Below, in pieces: positions 52,101 to 60,900 of a stretch of DNA of 64,000 nucleotides. Under the pieces are notes generated by a model. That model saw only the letters and a list, made by a program, of their open reading frames with translations. It had not been told where the DNA came from and ran no database searches. Source of the DNA: Lineus longissimus (lineage: Eukaryota; Nemertea; Pilidiophora; Heteronemertea; Lineidae); assembly GCF_910592395.1 (NCBI RefSeq), contig NC_088310.1, forward strand, positions 22,017,501-22,081,500, written 5' to 3'. The stretch's first letter is position 1. Each line of letters begins with the position of its first letter. A program made the translations under genes and the position numbers.

Positions 52101-55100
52101 CCATGACATGTACTCTCATCTCTCATTCATTTCTATGTACCGTTATGTGCTTGCCGTTCACGCTTCCTTCCAGTGACGAAGTGTCCTTCCAATACCCTGA
52201 AGGTGGCCAATCGATGCGTACTTAAGAAACCACGTAAGTCTACTTTAATGTAACCCAGGCGGTATCTTAACATGTCAAAAGTTTAACGGAAATCCTACAG
52301 TTTGAAACTTAACTTTTAAGAGGATCCAGTTTCAGAATCGCGCAAAAATCCTACGAGATTCAAAAACCCATTGGTCGTTTCAGTAAAGTCGTGTTGGTAC
52401 CATGTTCTATACAATTAATCAGCGAATACGATGAGAATCTCATTGAAAAAATGTATTCCAGAGTTGCGCTGTGATAGTGGCTTTGAGAGGGTGCACCGAA
52501 CCTGCTTGCAGAAATGCCCAAGCGCCTTCACAAGATCGGGGAAGGTTTGCCTCATGACGAACATGCTTTCTGGGAAAAAGTGCCCAAATTTATCTGTGAA
52601 AGTTGGGCGTCGATGCGTGATCAAGAAGCAGAGTAAGTGCATGAGTCTGACGGAAGGGAATGTTCTTTTACACCCTTCTAATGGCAGTCTCTGTAACTTG
52701 TGGTTCCATTGGTCGTGTCGATCGTATAGGAAGAGTGATGACGTCGTTTAACGCTCATTTTGGAAATCAGATCCTCCTATTTCTTTTTGCAAATAAGGTT
52801 CTCAGAGCTCTGAAAGTATAACAGTAGGGATGTGTTGGTCCTTTGAATAAATAAAAAGCAATCACACACATCAGCTGAGCACATGTTCGGGATTTTGATC
52901 CAAAATGGAGTACGAGTAACAGTAGGAATAATATTCCTTGTTTTGTTGGCTTTTTTCTCTAGAAATTAGATGTCCACGCGGCTTCGAGAATTACAATGGA
53001 AGATGTCGGTACCGCTGTCCGAGAAAGTTTTACCGGAAAGGGAATCTGTGCTTACGGACGACAAACCGTGAGTATCACTTATTGTAACAGCACTTCCCGA
53101 CCCGCACAGTAATACTTTTGCTGATAAACTCGGAGTAGACAGCTTTCGGGAAGGTATGTTCTTAAATCGTCCTTCAAGACATGTATTCGCAGGCTAATAA
53201 AAAAGTAAAGGTAAGAGCACAGCATAGTTGCACTAGTTAAATTCTTTGAACCTTGATTTTTCACGGATATGTAAATAGATCGTTGTAAACAAGCACCTAG
53301 CACCCAGCACAAATCTGTAAATGCACCACATGTGTCAGAACTATTTCTCGACGAATAAACACACATATATATATAGACCGAAATAGGTGTTCGTCACTCT
53401 TACAATCTAATTGGGTTATTTTTCAGTTGACTACAGATGCCCAAAGGGAACCGACCAAAAAGGAAAACTATGCGTTTACTCACCAGGTAGGCTCAGGTAA
53501 AACAATTTGTGGAGGGCTTGTGCCAATAAAGAATACTGATTTCCTATCAAACGTTCATGTAACTAGTCAACCAATATTTTATAATGCTCCCTTATTACTC
53601 TTTGGTCCAGGTATAACTTTACATGCTACAATGTATGCTTGATCATTGGCAATGGTTATTGGATCTTTGTAATTGAAAAATGTTTCACCGAAAAAAAATA
53701 ACCTCATTGGCTAGACCGAACTATTCCACTGTGTGAAAATATCTCGGTCAAGGTCGAGTGTAATAATATTACACCTGACCTAAATAACTTCAATATTCCA
53801 GCGATCTCCTGTAAGAAGGGTTACGACCTCTACAGGTTAGAATGTCTGCCAAAGTGTCCATTAGGTTATTCTCGCCTTGGACGAATATGTAAGAAAACTG
53901 ATGCGAAGACGGCGGTCAGGAAAAGCAAAGGTGGACCTAAAGCCCCAGTCAACCTCGCCCTGAGGATGAAAGCCTGGCAATCGACCACAGCAAAGAATGC
54001 TGTAGCAGGCCGGGCGGTAGATGGCAACAAGAACACAAACTTCAAAAAGGGCACGTGTACGAGAACAAAGGACATCAACAAGTATCATCATTGGTGGGCA
54101 GTCGACATGACGAAACCTCAAACAGTCCAGGAGGTTGTTTTGACTAATCGAGGCGATTGCTGTGGTAATTCACATTCATATCCAGATCAGTACCACCTCA
54201 ATTTAGTTGCCTACGTTTGACTACACAAAAATATTAGCCTTGAGACTACCAATACAGGCAGGCAAATAGCTAAAGAGTTTTAAAAGTAGGCGAGAGGGTG
54301 AAAGGGTCCAACTGCACTTTTAAATATTTGACTGCAGACGTTCATAAATATCACCCGCCTCAACGTTTTACCCAGCACAAAATGCTTAGAAGCCTCTAAC
54401 TCGGTTGTCCTGGCGTTAATGCCAACGCCGTCTTTAGTGGTCCTTGATTACCGAGGGCTTGTCTAAAAGAAAGCCTGGCAATGTACACATCTACAGGTAA
54501 AAAAACTCTTTTAATTCATCGCAGGTGATCGCTTGGAGGAGTTTGAAATTCTTGTAACAAACAAACGCCCAGGACCGATGATGATGCGGTCCAGCTTGGA
54601 AGAGCGTTGCGCCAATCAGGACAAACCTATGAAAAAAGGCCAAACGTTTCGTTTTAAATGTCGGCGACCAATGCAAGGCCGTTACGTGGTAATATGGAAG
54701 GAGGATAACAAAACTCCTCTGACTTTGTGTGAGGTGGAGGTATATGGCGTAGGAGGCCAGGATGCGGGTGAAAGCAAGAGTAAGAAGCCCCACAAGACGA
54801 AACGTGTAAAGGGTAAGTCATGTTTCAGCATATATTCAAATGCACTGGCAACTGATGCGAATCTTTAGCACGCCATGTCAGGCCCAGTCAGCTTAAATAT
54901 GAGTAAAGGGGCAGCTGACTTTTTGCATTTTGTTTTCTTCTCGATGAAATCGTTTCTCCGATAAAGTAAAAGCCGAATCCCACATTTATAAATTTCTGAA
55001 TAGGATCAAGGAATAGGACTTTTCTGCAACTTGTCCATGTCTCGTCTCTTTGGTCATTTTATGAACATGTCCTGTGTACCGAGTGGTACTCTTTTGCTAA

Positions 55101-57494
55101 TTTTATCATGCAGCTGGCAATGCTCCCGCAAAGAACAAGCGTCATCCAGACTACGCCAAGCTTGGCCCGAACCTTGCCCAAGGAAAAAAAGCAAAACAGA
55201 GCTCTACAGTGAATAATGGCGTAGCATCACGTGCGGTCGACGGCAAAAGGTAGGTGAGACGCCAATAGACGAGGCTGAAGCCATCCTAATATTACCACTC
55301 AAAGGACCAAAAGCCGTCAGGGGTGATACGATTGCAACGTACACTGAAGGCTATAGATACTTATCAGAAAGTTACCAAACTCTTAACCCGCACCAGACGC
55401 ATAAGATCTCCTCCGTTGGTGGCATTCGGGTTTACTAGAATTAGACCTTTTCCTCAGAAATGCAAAAGCAATCAACCGTTCAAACCATTTCAGAAATTCT
55501 GACTTTTCTAAAGGATCTTGTACGATGACAAAGACCATTCCAGACAATAAGAAAGGGTACCATTGGTGGAGAGTGGACCTTGGAAGGTCAAGGAAAGTCT
55601 CAGTTGTGTACATAATGAACCGAGTAGACTGTTGCGGTAAGTGAAATCCGAGAAAATACTGGTAAGGAGATGTTTCCACAGATTGAGCAATGTAGGTAGG
55701 CATAAGCATTCCTCTTAAGAAAAATTGCGACAGAGACGTAAAACAGAAATTAATTCATTGGGGAACAAAAATGTCAATATATCATCCGGATAGGTATTCC
55801 ATATGTGCAGTTACTTAATTTCTCACTGTCTGTAGCAAGTTCAAATATGCATGCACCTTTTCAGCTAACCGACTACACAAGTTTGAAGTCCTCGTCACCA
55901 ATAGTGACCCAAGTGATGGAGACGTAAAACCAATCAGCACAAATACCTGCGTTTCCCGGAGTGCTCCAATGAAGGCAGGAGAAGGCAGATTCTTCCGTTG
56001 CAAAGAGCCAGTTTCAGGCCGCTATGTCATCGTAAGGAAACGGGATAGAACTTCGTCTTTGACGCTTTGCGAGGTCGAGGTGTACAGCGGAAAATTAAAA
56101 TGGCGTGAGTCATAATACATCTACATGTATAACAGTTTTGATTTCTTATCATAAACCAGTGTCATAAATAAGGCTTTGTCATACTTCATAGGAAGCACAC
56201 GACTTAATGTGTTCGATGTATCTAAAGCTATACATGTACAGTATTTTGAAGCCTTGGCTCGTTTCATTCCGCAATATTTTCCTCGCTGCTGTTGCTCACT
56301 TCGTCTGGCCTTCGTTTTGGTAGGGTCATTTTTCAAATTTCAATCCAAGTGTTAGTCTGTCTTCACATAACACATATCAAATAACACCACTGCCCGTCAT
56401 CGATCAGTATACCCATGCAAGAATACTTAGTAACCTCTTTACAGAGACGACAACCCCAAAGGTGACAGCGCTTACCAACTTGGCTAAGAATAAGAAAGCT
56501 TACCAGAGTTCCACCTTAAATGGCGCTGTTGCTGGTCGAGCCGTTGATGGCAACAAGAGTACCACCTTGCAGAGCAAATCGTGCTCAGCGACACAAAATA
56601 CAGCGAGACACAAACATTGGTGGGCGGTGGATCTCGGCCGAAAATACAAAGTAAAGTCTGTGAAAATTGCGAATTGTGAGTGTTTCTGTTAAAAAAAACT
56701 TCTAAAGCATGCTAAATGGATTTTTTATGAGTACACATGTGTTTATTTTATATCAGCATCCAATTCTCACCGTTTTCTGAAATTGTAATCGTGTGCCTAT
56801 CCAAATAGTAGCCTTTGCGAAGTCACAGTGAGGAGTAATTGGTGGTGTTGGTCTCGACACGCATTCTCATGCCTTGGTGAACATAGCCAGTCCATCAACT
56901 ATCTGAGTGACAGGGGTTTGGGAATTTCAAAACCGAAGTGCAAGTGCTGATTAGAAAGTGATTCATTCATGTACTACATACTAGATTGTTTCACTCTTTA
57001 ATGGAAGAGGTTGGTTCGTCACGATCTCAACTTCTCTACCTTTTAGATAAAAATCTGGTTAACTTTGAGGTGGCGGTCTCAAACAAATTGCCCAATGCGG
57101 CCACCTTCAAAATCGACCGCAACGACAGATGTTACTACAGCGTCTCGGCCCTCAAGAAGGGAAAGACCAAATCCTTCTCTTGCTACAGACCGATGGTAGG
57201 ACGATTTGTTGTCATCCGCAAGAAGGATAGGAAGACACCTTTGGCCCTGTGCGAGGTGGAGGTATATGGTGAAAATTTGCCATCTGGTAAGTACTGTTGA
57301 TCTTCCAACTATGTTGTATGATTTCCTTTCTATTCATTTCTAATAGATCAATACTCCGAGAGGTTACACGTGCTTAAAGGAATCATTTGTTCCCGGAATA
57401 CGCTATCCCGAAGCAGATGGTCCCACCACACCCGGCGTATAAACCATTGGTATAATGTATATGACCATCGTATCCACTTATTCTTGCAGGCTAA
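25108..57494 (+). CDS. Giant secreted VWA / Cys-rich module / F-type lectin protein (about 65 exons)
   Basis: One gene of about 2829 aa inferred from a continuous chain of splice-compatible exons, detailed in the block entries below. Order: signal peptide, VWA, Lys-rich linkers, Cys-rich modules with a Thr-rich linker, a run of microexons, more Cys-rich modules, a long Lys/Ser-rich segment, more modules, three FTP lectin domains. All internal junctions are GT-AG. Every intron is phase 1 except one inside the second lectin (phase 2). The summed exon length is divisible by three. No other signal peptide or poly(A) signal was recognised between the first exon and AATAAA at 57707, so one gene is the simplest reading. 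The weakest link is the 2.6-kb intron after 45303, where two genes could abut. The architecture suggests an extracellular matrix, mucus or adhesive protein that binds glycans; I know of no named family with it. Confidence 0.75.
25865..26437 (+). other. Exon 2: von Willebrand factor A (VWA) domain
   Basis: A single exon codes the whole domain: CLTSKPTDVVFVVDSSKTIG at the first strand, GGSWTGEALKYA, then KKILVILTDGIAND and IIFVIGVG. The metal-ion-dependent adhesion site is largely intact: DxSxT (last Ser replaced by Thr), the Thr of SWTGEA, and the Asp of LTDG. It resembles matrilin/collagen-type VWA. Acceptor ...tttctaag and donor GAAG|gtaaga are both phase 1. Confidence 0.92.
26990..29065 (+). 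other. Exons 3-8: short Lys/Ala-rich linker exons
   Basis: Exons 26990-27064, 27672-27707, 28046-28108, 28381-28629, 28791-28817 and 29036-29065, all phase 1-1. The first has two Cys (SCYKGHRCYN) and a basic tail. The rest contain no Cys and are rich in Lys, Ala and Gly, for example KLAAGGKKTVASMG. Two are tiny (27 and 30 nt). They probably form a flexible basic spacer between the VWA domain and the Cys-rich modules. The smallest exons are supported only by splice sites and phase. Confidence 0.65.
29278..33990 (+). other. Exons 9-17: Cys-rich modules with a Thr-rich linker
   Basis: Exons 29278-29340, 29544-29672, 29947-30069, 30306-30413, 30908-31063, 31415-31549, 31888-32172, 32473-32670 and 33577-33990, all phase 1-1. 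The recurring pattern is C-P-x-G-(5-8)-G-x-x-C, for example CPKGWTRIKKFWC and CPPGYKQQGEKC. Exons 15-17 carry CC-P-x-G variants (KCCPKGTVLIKGKCCPPG). Exon 17 also has an ACC/ACA run at about 33630-33720 that codes a poly-Thr stretch, probably O-glycosylated. I do not recognise the module as a named domain; spacing is shorter than EGF. Confidence 0.8.
34575..34632. repeat. 29-bp tandem duplication
   Basis: Two perfect copies of a 29-bp unit beginning ggagagaacctgatatata, in the intron between exons 18 and 19 of the VWA-lectin gene. Confidence 0.85.
39068..39702. mobile_element. Fold-back (long inverted repeat) element, 635 bp
   Basis: The outer 29 bp are perfect inverted repeats (39068-39096 and 39674-39702, starting CCTGAAATGATTTTATTTGG). 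The inner arms continue to match imperfectly for about 270 bp each, for example agctacagccaaat, cacacgcaggcgaaca and gtcagattacact against their mirrored partners. The centre contains ctccaattaattgg. No target duplication is clear and no coding frame is present. It lies in the intron between exons 31 and 32 of the VWA-lectin gene. Confidence 0.88.
40986..45303 (+). other. Exons 34-44: Pro/Lys linker and Cys-rich modules
   Basis: Exons 40986-41105 (Pro/Thr/Lys linker without Cys), 41453-41551, 41881-41937, 42200-42325, 42677-42733, 43041-43148, 43638-43694, 43965-44138, 44400-44567, 44846-44905 and 45196-45303. Modules alternate between four-Cys (CPGKFYKRVGGKCVMICPKG) and two-Cys (CPKGAKRVGNRC) types in a roughly regular long-short order. 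At the last exon the donor is AAAC|gttagt; if it is not used, translation ends two codons later at KR-stop. Confidence 0.78.
45304..47878 (+). other. 2.6-kb intron without recognised exons
   Basis: The longest intron of the gene. I looked for further Cys-rich exons with phase 1 splice sites and for a signal-peptide exon that would mark a second gene, and found neither. The open frame at 47115-47333 has no hydrophobic start. The modules on both sides are of the same type, which supports one gene. Confidence 0.5.
47879..49812 (+). other. Exons 45-51: Cys-rich modules
   Basis: Exons 47879-47938, 48232-48339, 48651-48707, 48850-48978, 49244-49303, 49431-49541 and 49759-49812, all phase 1-1. They alternate one-module and two-module types: CPIETKKVGLQC, then CPRGYRKFQDTCMVKCAEG, and so on. 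The third exon starts with GC rather than CP (IMGCTIGKSVGNYC). Confidence 0.78.
50042..51178 (+). other. Exon 52: long Lys/Ser-rich disordered segment
   Basis: This 1137-nt exon is about ten times the neighbouring size. It begins with a Cys module (CPKNFDKIDGGCIRRC), then about 340 residues rich in Lys, Ser, Asn and Thr and without Cys. An internal duplication is visible: HPTDAIKSRELVPKN and RPTDALKASELVQKN about 40 residues apart. It ends at AAAG|gtaacc in phase 1; an unspliced reading would stop seven codons later. It is likely an unstructured basic linker between modules. Confidence 0.85.
51850..53486 (+). other. Exons 53-57: Cys-rich modules before the lectins
   Basis: Exons 51850-51960, 52174-52233, 52462-52632, 52963-53067 and 53427-53486, all phase 1-1. 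They include CASGTYNKGGKCRVICPTG, CPSNTLKVANRC and CPRGFENYNGRCRYRCP. The third exon codes three modules in a row. Confidence 0.8.
53802..54812 (+). other. F-type lectin (FTP) domain 1
   Basis: Two exons, 53802-54164 and 54525-54812. The first begins with a last four-Cys module, then the lectin: NLALRMKAWQST, AGRAVDGNKNTNF, HHWWAVDM, TNRGDCC. The second continues GDRLEEFEILVTN, FRFKCRRPMQGRYVVI and LCEVEVYG. R-x-D-x4-R of the fucose site is present (RGDCCGDR). The His that normally precedes WW by seven to ten residues is Arg here (TCTRTKD). Family role: calcium-stabilised binding of fucose. Confidence 0.92.
55114..56104 (+). other. F-type lectin (FTP) domain 2
   Basis: Three exons, 55114-55249, 55494-55636 and 55865-56104, because an extra phase 2 intron splits the first half. 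Landmarks: NLAQGKKAKQSST, SRAVDGKRNSDF, GYHWWRVDLG, MNRVDCCANRLHKFEVLVTN, GRYVIVRKRD and LCEVEVYS. R-x-D-x4-R is kept; the sugar-binding His position is Met (SCTMTKT). The join through AAAAG|gtaggt and ttcag|AAATTC restores the family alignment exactly. Confidence 0.9.
56445..57494 (+). other. F-type lectin (FTP) domain 3 and end of the gene
   Basis: Exons 56445-56675 and 57047-57286, then a terminal exon from 57490. Landmarks: NLAKNKKAYQSST, AGRAVDGNKSTT, KHWWAVDLG, FEVAVSNK, GRFVVIRKKDRK and LCEVEVYG. The R-x-D motif is gone: the segment reads IANYKNLVNF, and the His position is Ala. If CTG|gtaagt at 57286 is spliced to 57490, the stop TAA follows after one codon; without splicing the stop is at 57298-57300. 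Both give nearly the same protein. Confidence 0.88.
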
Positions 57495-57933
57495 CTTTCC
57501 AAGATCGTACCTCGTCTCGCATGGGCGGAGCAAATGCAGCTGTCAAATCTGAACCATCTAAGACTCTGTTTAATGTCGATAAGAACATACAGTTAATACG
57601 ATTTAGCCTTTAAAATGTAAACTTACGAAGTACGAAATATCAGCATTATTCAACATGATTTCTGAATTACCCCCGTAGTGGAGTATCTACTACTAGGGTT
57701 CGTTGCAATAAAGGTAGCATCATCATTTGTATCATGACATTTGTTTGTGGAGCTGTGTAGGTTTTGGCAGAAAACGTTATTCTAGTCGCCAGCTGTCCAC
57801 TTGCGTCCGAGCTGTTCACGTGATTCAGTAACGACAAGCGAAATATTCGAAAATGTTTTTAATTACGATAGCTTTAATTGCATCTTATGTGATGGCAGGA
57901 AAAATATGAATCTTCTTGGTACAACCATGCTAA
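57495..57933. other. Gap between convergent lectin and astacin genes
   Basis: Contains both 3' UTRs. AATAAA for the plus-strand gene is at 57707. TTTAAT near 57873 would be an ATTAAA variant signal for the astacin gene. No coding sequence seen. Confidence 0.5.
57707..57712 (+). terminator. Poly(A) signal AATAAA of the VWA-lectin gene
   Basis: First AATAAA on the plus strand after the lectin 3 exon, about 210 bp past the stop codon. It lies in the gap before the convergent astacin gene. Confidence 0.6.
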
Positions 57934-60900
57934 TCAGCAAGGGCCGAACTTCAGCTTGATACCGTTGACATCTGCAGTTCCGTACCTGTTGCTTGCGACC
58001 TTGACAAAAATACGCAGGTCGTTGTCGTATTTCGATGGTGCAGACATGGTCGACTTGTACTCCTTCCAGTCACTACTAGGAGAAAGGTTCGACAAAACCT
58101 GGCTTCGGGACTTGACTGCTACTTCTGCGTTGTCGCCCGTTCTGTACCAGATAATCAGGCAGTACTTCTTCCCAAAGTCGAGCTCCTTGAGAGAGATGTG
58201 CGAGGTGCGATCGAACGGTTTTACTTCATCTTTCCTGACCGTGAATCGAAGATACCAGTCTGTAGACAATGAGAAAAAGTCACTTCACTTGAGATTTAAA
58301 GGAGTCAAAATACTTTATGCAATGTATGACCAGAACTGTAAAATGCATAAATCAAGTGCTTACCTTTCGTTCTGTGTGCGCTGTCTTCCACTGACAACCT
58401 TAACTCAATGTTCACCGATCTAATACCGTTTCTGAACATATTCAAGTCAGGTACCAAAATAAAGGTACATATAAGGCTCTGCAAGTTTCAGTATTGTCCT
58501 AATGACACTGAGGATCTTAGAACTGGTCTGGCCAACCTACCTGTGAAGTATGGGCGCGGGGCTCCGTGGTCCATTCGAGTATTCCTGAAACTCCATCTCT
58601 CGGTTGACCCAGTTGGCTTAAGTCCGCACCAATCCCCTTTCACCTCGTCACCATTGCCGTCGAAGTCACAGTCCACCAGGTCTGAAGCGAGAGAGTAAAG
58701 GAATCAGGTATCAAGGAGGCCAGCCATTTGATATTTTGTTATTTTCTGCATGTCTCTCTCGTAAAACTGCACCTGAATAGGCAGGTACATTTCATTCTTC
58801 GTTGAAAGACAATTACTACAGCATGGATTGAGGTTACGTTCATCAGTGCTTAAGGGACTGTAAACCGCCAAAAAATAGGACGCCGGCGAAACCTTTGCAG
58901 TTAACAGTATGTGTATTACGATGAGTTAAAACATTGGTTTGCAGAGAGTCATCATACCTTTTCCCACTGGCGGTTGCGTTGGAAGGGGAGCTGAAAAACA
59001 CATCGTAGAACGTGTAGAAACGTCTTCCTTGAAAATCCTGATGTTGTTAAAGGGCATAAAATCCTTCCCGTATACATGTATGACGATTCAGTAATATGAT
59101 TCATAACAGGAACTTTCTTATTGAAGAACTGATGTGAAGTCTCTCAAAGAAAAGGAATGGGTGTTAGTCAAAGGTTGATTAGCGATGCCCAAATGATCGG
59201 ACTATTTATTTGGGGAGGGGAGCCATTACCACTATCGCTGAATACCATCATGAGCAAGCCCACCTTATAGGCCTACATGTACCTTGATTTTAAACTGTGA
59301 TGAGTGCTACCTTCAGATGGCCATGTACAGAGTAGGGATCTTCCGGAGAATGAATACCACTCGAGAAAACATTTCGCAAATCCCTACTTACCGACATTAC
59401 AACCGTATCGTTTCTGGATCTTCCTGATATCATGTATGCTCATTTTCTCTCGTTGGCCGATACTGACCCCAGGTTTCTTGACTGTGATGGTCGGGCGTCC
59501 ATTGTTGGAGAAGTAGTATTCACCGTAATGTAGGAGGGAGCCATAATCATATGGTTCCCCATACGCAGTCACTTTTGTGTCGGGATACTTCGCAAACTGT
59601 GAATGAGCACCTAAGGAGGTTAGTAAAACATATGTTGTAGCTTGAGACGACTAAATTTGCTGTTGAGATTCTGACCTATAATCGAAATTTCATAACATAT
59701 GTCTTTTAATCAATATGTTCCTCTTAAAAACTTTGTCTCTGCCTTAAAATCAAGTCAACATCGAACATCAAATAAACTGATGGAAATAGTTCAGCGAACC
59801 TTGTCGTGTTCATTATCCAAAAAGGCTCTGTGGTTATCCGACAAGACTTTATGCCTATAGCCATTCACCTCGTTGCACTTTTGCGTTCACATTCTCACGA
59901 CATGCTACCAGAAAATATCCACCTACCTTTTCCCATGTTTTCGAAGTTGATCGTGACATAGTCATCTCGGTCTGACCGACTCTGTTCATGGAAGAAGCCA
60001 AGGGCATGCATTATTTCATGCTGGACGGTACCCTTCCTCAAGCAATTGTAACCAAGGTTCACGTAGTTCTTTGTGTATGGCTGGCCGACCGGCGAATGAC
60101 AGGTAAGGCTGTGAAAGAAAAACTGTTTACAGACATATCAAACCATGAGAATATTGACGTATTTCGCAGGCGCTGTTAATCAGCTTTACGTGTATTGCCC
60201 GATTGATACGTCGATAAAGCACTAGACACTCTTGCAGTACCGCTATTCGGCGGTCAGGAAATGCTTTTGCATCAATTTTGTTGACATCATTCAACGTCTA
60301 AAACAATACTGTTAAGATTGCTTATGATTGATTGTTTCGCTCGGGTAAAAGGTCTTAGTTGACTAGCCATGAGCAAATGTATTGATAATTACCTGTTCTT
60401 TCCATTGACGAAAAACAGCCATCCACCTTTATCCTTCCCAACTTCTCTTGGTTTGAATGTCAGACATTTCTTACCATTCACCTTCAGTACTTCTTCCATG
60501 TCTTTCAGTGCATTGATGATTTTGTCCTTATGATGTTGCTCTGTAAGATAATTGCCAGTCTTGGAGCATGTCAGGGGCTGTCTATCACACCTTAATCTTC
60601 AGCTAGAATGCTTTCCGGTTATTTTTCTCCCTCTTCTGCGTTCTTAGTTATTGCCAAGTGTCCACAAATTATGATTGCGTATTCAACCTTGACACTTCAG
60701 CAATATCATCACATTAACGCTCTCTAAGTTACCTCTAGAGAGATCTTCGACTATTTTTGCAAAATGGAAGTTATTATCTCACGTTAACCTACTCGTCTAA
60801 AAAAGGAAAAGGAGATCCGTCGTGTTCACAAACATCACTGGCACAATGCAAGGTAAGGGGTATGGAAAGAATGGTATAATAATTGATTCTCTGGACGACA

